Notes: generated by a model from the sequence alone, not told the origin. A stretch of DNA of 8,444 bases from Methanoregulaceae archaeon (GCA_019695435.1 JACTVF010000099.1:1-8444), one strand, 5' to 3'; shown: positions 1-7,320, counted from the first letter of the stretch. Numbers and translations are program-made.

Positions 1-617
1 ATATCCTCACACTTGGGAAAACGGTCGAGACAGTTCTTGCATCGACAACCCTGCCGCTTATCCTCGAAGGGAGTAACGAGCCGAAGATCGACAGCGAGGT
101 GTTCCTGAAATGCGGGGAGACCGGGCAGGGCGAACGCCTGCTGCTCGGGACCGCAGAAGCAGGACGCTACCGGAGCATTGCCGCTGCTGCACTCGCCTAT
201 AACCATTCAATCATCGCGCAGTCCCCCATCGATATCAACCTCGCAAAGCAACTCAATATCCTCCTTACGGAGATCGGCGTCCAGAAAGATCACATTGTCA
301 TCGATCCTTACACCGGCGCGCTCGGCTACGGGTTCGAGTACTCGTATTCTGCCATGGAACGGATCCGGTTTTCCGCACTTAAGGGTGATGCGGATCTTGC
401 GATGCCGATGATCTGTGCCCCTTCGGATTCGCTCACGATAAAAGAGGTACGCGAAGCTGACGCCGGTGCCAGGAACGCTATCGCGGTGGAATGGGAGTTT
501 GCAACAAGCCTTGCCGCTGCCGTTGCAGGGGCCGAGATTGTCTGCGTCCGCCACCCGGACACGGTAAAACGGCTGAAGGCTGCATTTACCGGACTGAAAA
601 CCCGGTCTGGGGTGTGA
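1..617 (+). CDS. cdhD: Acetyl-CoA decarbonylase/synthase (CODH/ACS) delta subunit CdhD, C-terminal part
   Basis: The gene is cut by the left edge; reading starts in frame at base 3 and gives 204 residues ending in a TGA at 615-617. CdhD is the small subunit of the corrinoid iron-sulfur protein. With CdhE it carries the methyl group between tetrahydrosarcinapterin and the acetyl-CoA synthase A-cluster, in the cytoplasm. The visible part has the family's TIM-barrel-like stretches: LPLILEGSNEPKID, then CGETGQGERLLL, SPIDINLAKQLN, VIDPYTGALGYGFEYSYSAMERIR and the closing AVEWEFATSLAAAVAGAEIVCVRHP. The family is usually about 400 or more residues, so roughly half is missing. It is followed 2 nt later by cdhE, the usual partner order. 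Identification is by recognition of the family sequence and by the neighbouring CdhE. Confidence 0.92.
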   Translation, partial: ILTLGKTVETVLASTTLPLILEGSNEPKIDSEVFLKCGETGQGERLLLGTAEAGRYRSIAAAALAYNHSIIAQSPIDINLAKQLNILLTEIGVQKDHIVIDPYTGALGYGFEYSYSAMERIRFSALKGDADLAMPMICAPSDSLTIKEVREADAGARNAIAVEWEFATSLAAAVAGAEIVCVRHPDTVKRLKAAFTGLKTRSGV

Positions 618-619
618 AC

Positions 620-1954
620 ATGGCACTCAAGGCCCTTGACATCTACAAACTCCTGCCCAAGAAAAACTGCAAGGAGTGCGGCGACCCGACCTGCCTGACC
701 TTTGCGATGAAACTTGCCGCGGGCAAAGCCGATATTGATCTCTGCCCGTACCTGGACGAGAACGCCAAGTCGGTTCTCGGGGCAACAACCCGGCCCCCGA
801 TAAAACTCGTAAAACTCGGGGTCGGCGAGCGTTCGTTTGCTGTCGGCGAGGAATTTGTCCTGTACCGTCATGACAAAACCTTCTATCATCCGCCGGGTAT
901 CATGTTTAAGGTCGAGGATACAGAGAGCGAAGAAGAAATCATGGCAGTAACTGCCCGGGTGCGTGACGAGACACTGACCCGGGTCGGTGCCGACTTAAAA
1001 TTCAACGGGACTGCTATTGTCAATACAAGCGGGACGGCCGGTGCATATGCAAAGGCCGTTGCGGCCGTGGAAAAAACCGCAGGCCTCCCTGAAGTCCTCG
1101 TCTCGGATAACCCTGCCGCCCTTGCCGCTGCGCTTATTCTGTGCGGGAGTTACCATCCTCTCATCTGTGCGGCAACACAGGAAAACTACAAACAGATGTG
1201 TGCCCTTGCAAAACAGTACGGGTGCCGGCTCGTGGTCCGGGCTCCCGCCCTTGATGCTCTCGCCCAGCTGACAAAAGACTGCGCTGCCGAAGGCGTCAAA
1301 ACCCTTCTCATCGATCCCGCCCCGCAGACCCTGGGGGATTTCATTACCCGTTCGACCGCGATCCGGCAGCTCGCCATCACCCGGGTGGCACCGGATCTCG
1401 GGTACCCGGTATACCTGGACGCAACGGCATTCGATGATGAAGATGCCGCAATTGCCCTTGGAATTGTCAAGTACGCATCTGTTATCGTTACATCCCCGCT
1501 ATCTCCTGCATCCGCAAAGGCCGCGCTCACGCTCCGCCAGAATATCTATACCGATCCGCAGAAGCCTATCCAGATGAACCCCGGGCTGTACCGGGTCGGC
1601 ACGCCGGGCAGGGATGCACCGGTACTCATGACGGTCAACTTCTCCCTCACGTATTTCACGCTCCAGGGGTACCTTGAATCAAGCCGGGTCCCCTGCTTCA
1701 TGCTGATCGTGGATACCGAAGGGCTCTCGGTGCTCACCTCTGTTGCGGCCGGCAAGCTCAACGAAACGCTTGTCCGGGACGCGATAAAAAAATTCGGGGT
1801 CGAAAACGAGGTCACGCACCGGAAACTGATCATCCCCGGGTACTCTGCTCCCCTCTCGGGACGGATAGAAGAGGCAACCGGCTGGAAAGTACTCGTCGGG
1901 CCCCGGGACGCAGCTGAGATTGGTGAATATCTCCACCAGGAATGGAAACCCTAA
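620..1954 (+). CDS. cdhE: Acetyl-CoA decarbonylase/synthase gamma subunit CdhE (corrinoid iron-sulfur protein large subunit)
   Basis: This 444-residue protein is the large subunit of CoFeSP, homologous to bacterial AcsC; length fits the family. The N-terminal domain has a [4Fe-4S] motif with C17, C20, C25 and C42 (NCKECGDPTC, then LCPYL). The cluster reduces Co(II) to Co(I) in the bound corrinoid. A TIM-barrel methyltransferase-like domain follows, and the C-terminal about 120 residues match the position of the corrinoid-binding Rossmann-like domain. I chose the ATG at 620, not the upstream in-frame start at 491. It lies 2 nt after the cdhD stop, puts the LDIYKLLPKKNCKECG opening at the N-terminus, and has a GGGGTGTGA sequence just upstream as a possible ribosome-binding site. 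The stop TAA directly abuts the ATG of the next gene, which indicates co-transcription. Confidence 0.95.
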   Translation: MALKALDIYKLLPKKNCKECGDPTCLTFAMKLAAGKADIDLCPYLDENAKSVLGATTRPPIKLVKLGVGERSFAVGEEFVLYRHDKTFYHPPGIMFKVEDTESEEEIMAVTARVRDETLTRVGADLKFNGTAIVNTSGTAGAYAKAVAAVEKTAGLPEVLVSDNPAALAAALILCGSYHPLICAATQENYKQMCALAKQYGCRLVVRAPALDALAQLTKDCAAEGVKTLLIDPAPQTLGDFITRSTAIRQLAITRVAPDLGYPVYLDATAFDDEDAAIALGIVKYASVIVTSPLSPASAKAALTLRQNIYTDPQKPIQMNPGLYRVGTPGRDAPVLMTVNFSLTYFTLQGYLESSRVPCFMLIVDTEGLSVLTSVAAGKLNETLVRDAIKKFGVENEVTHRKLIIPGYSAPLSGRIEEATGWKVLVGPRDAAEIGEYLHQEWKP

Positions 1955-3862
1955 ATGCGTACCATTACCTTCCTCCCCGGGTATAACAAGATCGTTGCCC
2001 CCCGTGGGACGACTATTCTCGATGCTGCCCAGCGTGCCGGCATCAACATGAATGTTGTCTGCGGTGGGCAGGGTAAGTGCGGCAAATGCGTGGTCTATGT
2101 CCAGTCCGGCAAAACCGAGTTTGACCGGCAGAGGTTCGGACGGTTCTTTACCGAAGAGGAACTTAAGCAGGGTGCCTGCCTTGCCTGCGTGACCACTATC
2201 CAAGGTGATCTCCAGGTTTTTATTCCCGAAAGTACGCTGATCCAAGAACAGAAGATCCTCGTCGACGGTATAGATACGGAGATCGAGTTCCACCCGTCCG
2301 TGAAAAAATATTATGTGGAGCTCCAGCCGCCGACTCTTGCCGATCCGTCACCGGACCTCTCACGGCTGCTCTGGGGTATCCAGAAGAAAGGCGGCCCGGT
2401 TGCGGAGAAGATGTACGCACCGCTTGAGGTGATGCGCGAGATCCCCGCCCTGCTCCGGCACAGCGACTGGAAGGTGACCGGTACCATAGCCCTTGTACCC
2501 GGGGGCTACCGGCTCATCGATCTCCAGGAAAACGATACCTCGCAACGGCTTTACGGTGCGGCGGTTGATCTTGGCTCTACTACGGTCGTTGCTTATCTCT
2601 GGAACCTGGTCACCGGCAAAGTGGCCGCGGTTGCCTCCAATTATAACCGGCAGATCAGCTGCGGAGAGGACATCCTTGCACGCGTCAATTATGCCCAGAA
2701 GAACGGGATCGAGAAACTTCAGGCCCTTGCCGTAGAGAGTATCAACGCGGCGCTGACCTCGGCATCCAACTCCGCCGGGATCGATCGTGAGGATATCTAT
2801 GAGGTCGTTGTTGCAGGAAACACCGTGATGACACATATGCTGCTTGGCATCGATCCTGCATACATTATCAAGGAACCCTATGTCCCGGTGGTCCAGCGGG
2901 CACTCTCAGTGGCAGCGGCAAGGATAGGGATCACCTGCAATAACAACTGCGGGCTCTTTGCCTTCCCGGCCGTAAGCGACTTTATCGGCGGCGATATCAT
3001 TGCCGACATCCTTGCCTGCGGCATGAGCGAGAAAGAGGAGATCTCGCTTCTTGTCGATATCGGGACCAATTTTGAAGTCGTTCTCGGCAACAAAGAATGG
3101 ATGTTTTCATGTGCAGGGGCTGCCGGGCCTGCACTTGAAGGTGGCGAGGTGCTCTTTGGCATGCGGGCAAACCCCGGCGCAATCGAGAAGATAACGATCG
3201 ATCCGACAACCCTCGAACCGGTGTTTTTCACTATCAACGGGATCAAACCCCGGGGTATCACTGGTTCAGGATTGATCGACATTCTTGCCGAATTGCTCTC
3301 GACAGGGGTTATCGATCGGACCGGGCGGATTAATAATGAGCATAAAAATCCCAGGATCCGTACCGGTGCACACTTCCCGGAGTACGTGATCGCGTGGGCG
3401 GGTGAGACCGATATCGGGAAGGATATCGTGATCACAGAAAACGACATCAAGAACCTGATCATGAGCAAAGCATCCATCCATGCTGCCTGCGTGACACTCA
3501 TGAACGAGGCCGGTGTAACCCGACTCGATATCGCCACCATCTACTTTGCCGGTGCTTTTGGTAACTACATCAATAAGAAAAACGCGACGATCATCGGGCT
3601 GATCCCGGAGATTGATCTCGACCGGATTAAAAACATCGGAAACGGCGCTGTGGCAGGGGCGAATCTCGCGCTTATCAATCGCAGGCAGAGAAAGCTTCTT
3701 GATGGGATCGCGGGCAGGATCGCCTATATAGAGCTCAATGCGGAGCCATCCTTCATGGATGAATATACCTCGAGTGCATTCCTCCCGCATACCGATCTTT
3801 CACTCTTCCCCCGTGTACAGGTGCTCCTCAATTCTCTGCGCGAGAAAAAAGGGGTCTCCTGA
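1955..3862 (+). CDS. RACo-like corrinoid activation protein: [2Fe-2S] ferredoxin domain plus ASKHA (DUF4445) ATPase domain
   Basis: This 635-residue protein resembles RACo, the ATP-dependent reductive activator of CoFeSP, which restores cobalt that has been oxidised to inactive Co(II). The N-terminal ferredoxin domain carries C36-x5-C42-x2-C45 (VVCGGQGKCGKC), and GACLAC at 73-78 supplies the fourth ligand, probably C78. After a linker, the ASKHA-type nucleotide-binding fold begins with GAAVDLGSTTVVAYL at about 201-215. It continues with LLVDIGTNFEVVLG at 365-378, CAGAAGPALEGG at 386-397 and FAGAFGNYIN at 531-540. Length and domain order fit the RACo/DUF4445 family (COG3894). It differs from methanogen RamA, which has C-terminal 4Fe-4S clusters that are absent here. 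The ATG follows the cdhE stop with no gap. Its place directly after cdhE suggests that CdhD/CdhE is the substrate; this is inference from position and from the bacterial acs clusters. Confidence 0.9.
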   Translation: MRTITFLPGYNKIVAPRGTTILDAAQRAGINMNVVCGGQGKCGKCVVYVQSGKTEFDRQRFGRFFTEEELKQGACLACVTTIQGDLQVFIPESTLIQEQKILVDGIDTEIEFHPSVKKYYVELQPPTLADPSPDLSRLLWGIQKKGGPVAEKMYAPLEVMREIPALLRHSDWKVTGTIALVPGGYRLIDLQENDTSQRLYGAAVDLGSTTVVAYLWNLVTGKVAAVASNYNRQISCGEDILARVNYAQKNGIEKLQALAVESINAALTSASNSAGIDREDIYEVVVAGNTVMTHMLLGIDPAYIIKEPYVPVVQRALSVAAARIGITCNNNCGLFAFPAVSDFIGGDIIADILACGMSEKEEISLLVDIGTNFEVVLGNKEWMFSCAGAAGPALEGGEVLFGMRANPGAIEKITIDPTTLEPVFFTINGIKPRGITGSGLIDILAELLSTGVIDRTGRINNEHKNPRIRTGAHFPEYVIAWAGETDIGKDIVITENDIKNLIMSKASIHAACVTLMNEAGVTRLDIATIYFAGAFGNYINKKNATIIGLIPEIDLDRIKNIGNGAVAGANLALINRRQRKLLDGIAGRIAYIELNAEPSFMDEYTSSAFLPHTDLSLFPRVQVLLNSLREKKGVS

Positions 3863-4902
3863 TGTCACGGATGATCCCGTCCCCGAATTCCCGTGCAACC
3901 GGCGTCGGCGCTCTCCCGCACACCGACCCGGTGCTCGCGTGCAGTGACGTACTTGAACTATTCCCTGAATTTCCCTATGCCCCCACGCTCCCGGATCGCG
4001 GGCTCCTTGAAAGCATCGTTTTTAACGACTCCGCACAGCTCCCAGGCCGGTTCATTCGCGAGGACCGGCTGCTGTATGATAGCACCCGGGATAACACGGC
4101 CGCGATGGAGCAGGTATACCTGGATTTTGTCGAGAAAGATTTTTCACGGTATAGCCTCGATAGTGCACATGCCTCCGCATTTACCGAGATGATGACCCGT
4201 CAGTTTCCGAAAGCGCAGGTACTTAAGTGCCAGGTGACCGGGCCGGTCACATTCGGGATGCAGGTGGTCGATGCAGACAAACGCCCGATCTACTACGATT
4301 CCCAGCTTGCGGATGTCCTCTCGAAAATGATCGCCCTCAAGGCGCGCTGGTGCGAGAACGAGATGCAGACCCGGACCGGCGTCAAAGGGACGCTGGTCGT
4401 GCTCAACGAACCCTACTTTGCCTCGCTTGGCTCTTCGGTTGTGCCGATCGATAAGGAATCCGTGCGGGCTGGCTGGCACGATATTGCGTCCCTTGTGAAA
4501 GGCGGGCTGGGCATCCACTGCTGCTCGAACACGGACTGGGGTTTTGTTATCAGCCTCCACCCTTCGGTGATCTCCCTTGACGCGTATGCGACGGCAAAGG
4601 AATTCCTTCTCTATGCCGATGCGATACGGGAGTATATGGTAAGGGGAGGTGTTGTCGCATGGGGGATCGTCCCTGCCGAGTATAAACTATTTGTCGGTGA
4701 GACGGTCGATTCACTGTATGCACGGTACTGCGCGATACGCACCCAACTGACAAAGCAGGTACCGGCAGAACTTTTCGACGCGCAGTCACTGATCACCCCC
4801 AGCTGCGGGATCCGGTTTGCGGACCGGAATGGCGCTCTGGAGATCCAGCGGGCAGCCGCCGAGATCTCCCGGAGGATCCGGGCAGAAGCGAAAATTCCCT
4901 GA
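3862..4902 (+). CDS. Core (folate-independent) MetE-like zinc methyltransferase, candidate methionine synthase of the MesB/MesC type
   Basis: This 346-residue protein belongs to the UROD/MetE-like superfamily and has only the catalytic barrel, without MetE's N-terminal folate-binding half. It opens with the typical TGVGALPHTDP (13-23). Likely zinc ligands are H219 and C221 in GIHCCSNTDW and C315 in ITPSCGIRF, which match the HxC and late Cys ligands of MetE. At the position of MetE's glutamate ligand (VISLD) there is D240. The likely reaction is methyl transfer to homocysteine to form methionine. Folate-independent families MesA to MesD are known, and MesB and MesC are proposed to take methyl groups from CoFeSP. 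The location between RACo and CooC in a cdh operon favours that donor here. The ATG overlaps the upstream TGA by one base (TGATG), with GGGGT about 6 nt upstream. An alternative is a methylcobamide methyltransferase with another thiol acceptor such as coenzyme M. Confidence 0.8.
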   Translation: MSRMIPSPNSRATGVGALPHTDPVLACSDVLELFPEFPYAPTLPDRGLLESIVFNDSAQLPGRFIREDRLLYDSTRDNTAAMEQVYLDFVEKDFSRYSLDSAHASAFTEMMTRQFPKAQVLKCQVTGPVTFGMQVVDADKRPIYYDSQLADVLSKMIALKARWCENEMQTRTGVKGTLVVLNEPYFASLGSSVVPIDKESVRAGWHDIASLVKGGLGIHCCSNTDWGFVISLHPSVISLDAYATAKEFLLYADAIREYMVRGGVVAWGIVPAEYKLFVGETVDSLYARYCAIRTQLTKQVPAELFDAQSLITPSCGIRFADRNGALEIQRAAAEISRRIRAEAKIP

Positions 4903-4923
4903 TTATTTCATGAGACCCTTACC

Positions 4924-5691
4924 ATGACCCCGCGCCCGTTTACCATTGCACTTTCAGGAAAAGGCGGCACCGGCAAGACCACCATCAGCTCGCTCCTTGT
5001 ACGGGCGTTCATCGATGCCGGCGAATGCCCGGTGCTTGCTGTCGATTCCGACCCGAATGCGAATTTCCATGAAGCCCTCGGCGTTGAGGTTAAAGAGACG
5101 CTGGGCAGCATGCGGGAGGAGGCCTTCACCCGGAACATCCCGCCGGGCATGAACCGGCACGATTACGTGCGGTTCCGGTTCCGGCAGGCGCTGGTGGAAT
5201 CAAATGGTTTCGATCTCGTCGCGATGGGCCGGCCCGAGGGCACCGGCTGTTACTGTTTTGCAAACGATCTCCTCTCGGAATGTATGCAGCAGCTCGAGCG
5301 GGAGTACCGGTTCCTCGTGATCGACACCGAGGCCGGCATGGAGCACATCAGCCGGGGCACTATCGGGAAGCCGGACGTGCTGTTGATCGTAAGCGATCCC
5401 GGGGCCCGGGGGCTCCGGACGATCGCCCGAATACGGGAGATTGCCATTCAGCTGGGGCTTGAACCGTCACGGATCCATGTGATCTTCAACCGGTACAAGG
5501 CCGGCACAGCCCCGGTGGATATCGGAGACGAACTCCCTCTCGCAATTATTCCGGAAGATCCCGCGGTTGAGGAAGCAGACCTTGCAGCGACTCCGGTATC
5601 GCAGATCCCGGAATCCAGTCCGGCATGGCAGGCAGTCCGCGGGCTCGCGGGAAAACTTATCGAAATGGCGCATGCAAGGCCGGACGAATAA
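4924..5691 (+). CDS. cooC: CooC-type nickel-insertion ATPase (CODH/ACS maturation, MinD/SIMIBI family)
   Basis: This 255-residue protein is a SIMIBI-class ATPase. It has a deviant Walker A motif, SGKGGTGKTT at 11-20, with signature lysine K13 and K18. The VDSDPN segment is at 40-45, and a Walker B-like VIDTEAGMEHISRG is at 132-145. GCYCFAND contains the C109-x-C111 pair that in CooC dimers binds a metal ion at the interface. CooC/AcsF proteins use ATP to load Ni into the C-cluster of CO dehydrogenase or the A-cluster of acetyl-CoA synthase. The gene lies 21 nt after the methyltransferase and is the last of the operon. No clear ribosome-binding site is seen. The ATG at 4910 hits a stop after five codons, so 4924 is the best start. 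Other MinD-like ATPases are possible, but the CxC motif and the neighbours favour CooC. Confidence 0.88.
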   Translation: MTPRPFTIALSGKGGTGKTTISSLLVRAFIDAGECPVLAVDSDPNANFHEALGVEVKETLGSMREEAFTRNIPPGMNRHDYVRFRFRQALVESNGFDLVAMGRPEGTGCYCFANDLLSECMQQLEREYRFLVIDTEAGMEHISRGTIGKPDVLLIVSDPGARGLRTIARIREIAIQLGLEPSRIHVIFNRYKAGTAPVDIGDELPLAIIPEDPAVEEADLAATPVSQIPESSPAWQAVRGLAGKLIEMAHARPDE

Positions 5692-5708
5692 TCCCTTAAG
5701 AAACTATT

Positions 5709-5716
5709 AAAAAAAT
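5709..5716 (-). terminator. Oligo-T terminator of pdaD
   Basis: Reading the minus strand, a run of seven T residues (complement of 5709-5715) begins two bases after the pdaD stop codon. Oligo-T runs without a stem-loop are common archaeal termination signals. On the plus strand the 25-nt gap after cooC has no T-run, so cooC termination is not explained by this site. Confidence 0.45.
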
Positions 5717-6259
5717 TTACAGGAAAACCGCTGCGGCTATCACGGTCGTCCACAATCCGTTCTTGTCGCCCTGCGCAGATTGGCAGACGTGTTTTGTCCT
5801 GATGATCTTGCCGCTTGCCTTGTAGGTCTGTTCGCGCTCCTGCCACGCGGCATTGGCGTCGAACTCGATACCTAGCGTCGTCGCAAGCATCGTTGCCGCA
5901 AGGTCCTCGGCATATTCTCCGGTCTTGTCCTGCGTCTCACCATAGGCGTGGTGCTCGGAAAGGTACCCGTATTCTTCCACGTCTTTGGGAAGTGCGAGTC
6001 CGATTGCGGCAGAGACCAGCCGGTTTGGTTCGTTTGTCTCGTTTCTTGCCATCACGCAGAACGTGATGCCGCCGGACTGGAGTTCCCTGAGGCCGGTGCG
6101 GGAGGGGATCTGTTTGCATTTCGGCGGGAAAATGCTCGACACATACACGAGGTTGCATTTTTCGATACCGGCCTTTCGCAGCGCCAGTTCGAACGATGCA
6201 AGACGATCTTTATGAATTCCCACCCCCTTGGTGAAAAAGATCCTCGTTGGAACAAACAT
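5717..6259 (-). CDS. pdaD: Pyruvoyl-dependent arginine decarboxylase PdaD
   Basis: This 180-residue protoenzyme makes agmatine from arginine, the first step of archaeal polyamine synthesis. The family self-cleaves at a Ser-Ser pair and turns the second serine into the pyruvoyl cofactor. The pair is visible as S41-S42 in [11 protein letters not shown]. Other family features are [25 protein letters not shown] near the N-terminus, [20 protein letters not shown] at 68-87, a [17 protein letters not shown] helix and the C-terminal [13 protein letters not shown]. The length is close to the usual 160-180 residues. The ATG at 6259 starts directly at [12 protein letters not shown] with no Shine-Dalgarno sequence, which fits a leaderless or near-leaderless message. 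It is convergent with cooC and lies 137 nt downstream of the HAD gene on the same strand, with what looks like its own promoter between them. Confidence 0.93.
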   Translation of the reverse strand: MFVPTRIFFTKGVGIHKDRLASFELALRKAGIEKCNLVYVSSIFPPKCKQIPSRTGLRELQSGGITFCVMARNETNEPNRLVSAAIGLALPKDVEEYGYLSEHHAYGETQDKTGEYAEDLAATMLATTLGIEFDANAAWQEREQTYKASGKIIRTKHVCQSAQGDKNGLWTTVIAAAVFL

Positions 6260-6280
6260 AAATTTTATGGTATCTGTGGC

Positions 6281-6294
6281 TTTTTTAATTTTTT
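6281..6294 (-). promoter_or_regulatory. Possible box A (TATA-like) element for pdaD
   Basis: The minus strand reads AAAAAATTAAAAAA here, centred about 27 nt upstream of the pdaD ATG. That would place transcription start at or beside the start codon, in line with the lack of a ribosome-binding site. The sequence is A-rich rather than a textbook TTTATATA, and CAATATAATG (6316-6325) further upstream is an alternative, so the call is tentative. Confidence 0.35.
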
Positions 6295-6307
6295 GTCAGA
6301 ATTCCGT

Positions 6308-6314
6308 AAAAAAA
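6308..6314 (-). terminator. Possible oligo-T terminator of the HAD gene
   Basis: Seven consecutive T residues occur on the minus strand about 83 nt beyond the HAD stop codon and just before the proposed pdaD promoter. The position suits separation of the two transcription units. No stem-loop was seen with it. Confidence 0.3.
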
Positions 6315-6396
6315 CCATTATATTGCAGGATTTCCAGATCTTCCGCATCAGCGCAAGAGCGTGTTTTTATCCGGATTATGATTACCGAAAGCAGGA

Positions 6397-7104
6397 TCAG
6401 GATGCCGGCAAACTTTTTACGATTCCGAGTAGTTCATCCATGCGATCGATGACAAAATCAGCACCCGAATAATCCCGGGTCTTCGAGAACCGGTCCCCGT
6501 ACCGGGCATACACCGTCCGTATCCCAAGTTTTTTACAGGGTTCGATATCCCTACGGGGACTGTCGCCGATGAAAATTGCATCTTCCGGACGAGCATGAAT
6601 CGTATCAAGTGCTGTAAGGAACGGGGCAGGGGCCGGCTTTTTTATCTTAACTAGATCGAAGGTTACCATGCAGTCAAAGAGGGAGGACAACTCGCATTTG
6701 CTGAGCCTTGGGATAGCGTCTACCCTTTCTGCATCGGTCACGATCCCTGTAGCAAACCCCATTTTACGGATCTCCCGCAGGGTTTTTGTGACACCGGGAT
6801 ATGGGATAATGTGCCGGAGTTTTTCTGTTGCATAGATCCGGCAGGCTTTCTCATACATTCCGTTCGTTGAGATCTGGCGCTCCTGCATGTACTGCCGGAT
6901 ATTTTCCGTGGATTCAAAGCCGTGGGATGTGTTGAGGAAATATGAGAAAAGATCGTCGCCATCGTCATGCCCAAGGTGACGCACTACGCAGTCACATGCG
7001 GCAACCTGCGCTCCGACAAGGTCAAAGAGCGTGTTGTCCATGTCGAATAAAATCGCATTGACAGGTCTCTTGCGAGTTTCCCTGTGGGGGAAATCCTGAT
7101 TCAC
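6397..7104 (-). CDS. HAD-superfamily phosphatase (subfamily IA-like)
   Basis: This 235-residue protein has all four haloacid dehalogenase motifs. Motif I is FDMDNTL with nucleophile D21 and acid/base D23. Motif II is GIVTDA with T123. Motif III is the lysine of KIKKPAP (155-156). Motif IV is GDSPRRD with D181 and D186. An alpha-helical cap lies between motifs I and II (about 30-100), as in phosphoglycolate phosphatase-like and pyrimidine 5'-nucleotidase-like enzymes. A phosphomonoesterase is expected, but the substrate cannot be read from the sequence. The start is GTG at 7102-7104; no ATG occurs between it and motif I. CAGGT upstream is a weak possible ribosome-binding site. A TATA box at 7129-7138 suggests the gene starts its own short-leader or leaderless transcript. 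There is no evident functional link to pdaD. Confidence 0.85.
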   Translation of the reverse strand: MNQDFPHRETRKRPVNAILFDMDNTLFDLVGAQVAACDCVVRHLGHDDGDDLFSYFLNTSHGFESTENIRQYMQERQISTNGMYEKACRIYATEKLRHIIPYPGVTKTLREIRKMGFATGIVTDAERVDAIPRLSKCELSSLFDCMVTFDLVKIKKPAPAPFLTALDTIHARPEDAIFIGDSPRRDIEPCKKLGIRTVYARYGDRFSKTRDYSGADFVIDRMDELLGIVKSLPAS

Positions 7105-7117
7105 ACAAGTACCTGAG

Positions 7118-7223
7118 GTCTCGTTGACTAAAATATAACCGATGGAGGTAATGAAGCGGGTGTCCGGCCCGGTCTATCAGGGGGGATACGTTAATCAGAC
7201 CAGCCTCCCTTGATAAACGAGAC
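7118..7223. repeat. Nested inverted-repeat structure upstream of the HAD gene
   Basis: An outer inverted repeat, GTCTCGTT (7118-7125) and AACGAGAC (7216-7223), encloses two further pairings. One is CGGG (7157-7160) with CCCG (7168-7171). The other is an 11-bp stem, TATCAGGGGGG (7175-7185) with CTCCCTTGATA (7205-7215), including two G-T pairs in the plus-strand sense. The inner stem ends at the base next to the outer arm, so the set could fold as a multi-branched structure. It overlaps the likely HAD promoter. Whether it acts as RNA, as DNA-binding sites or as a remnant of a small mobile element is unknown. Confidence 0.4.
7129..7138 (-). promoter_or_regulatory. TATA box (box A) for the HAD gene
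   Basis: The minus strand reads TTATATTTTA, a good match to archaeal box A. Its centre is about 26 nt upstream of 7108, so transcription would start within a few bases of the GTG start codon at 7104. This predicts a leaderless or very short-leader mRNA. Confidence 0.5.
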
Positions 7224-7287
7224 TCGCATGGCCCGTAATAGTGCCGGATCCCCGGGGTCTGCCCGAGAGATTTCCCCTTTTAATTGA

Positions 7288-7320
7288 GACAGGATATACC
7301 AGTACCTGATATACCCTGTC
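7288..7320 (-). other. 33-nt hairpin, fully paired only as minus-strand RNA
   Basis: On the minus strand the arms GACAGGGTATATCAG and CTGGTATATCCTGTC pair over 15 positions around a 3-nt loop. In that orientation the two non-Watson-Crick positions are G-U pairs; on the plus strand they are A-C mismatches. The hairpin lies about 37 nt beyond the stop of the 90-residue gene and upstream of the HAD gene. No U-run follows it. It may be a 3'-end or processing structure of the small gene's mRNA, or a small RNA element. Confidence 0.5.

Noticed and set aside
491..619. Longer N-terminus for cdhE, starting at 491
   Set aside because: It would overlap cdhD by 127 nt, and the extra residues precede the standard CdhE opening. 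The ATG at 620 fits the family and the operon spacing.
207..626. Long open frames on the opposite strand of the cdh operon, such as 207-626 and 2878-3540
   Set aside because: They are shadows of strongly supported plus-strand genes in GC-rich DNA and show no recognisable protein features.
7151..7213. 20-codon plus-strand micro-ORF preceded by GGAGGT
   Set aside because: The GGAGGT is only about one base from the ATG, too close for normal use. The nearby TATA-like sequence would start transcription inside the frame, and the frame overlaps the stem structure.
7118..7223. Known riboswitch class in front of the HAD gene
   Set aside because: I could not match the stems and loops to the conserved cores of fluoride, cobalamin or other classes, and the promoter position suggests most of the region is not in the HAD leader.
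7251..7258. CCCCGGGG palindrome between the HAD and orphan genes
   Set aside because: Short and GC-rich, with no loop and no second copy; likely chance.
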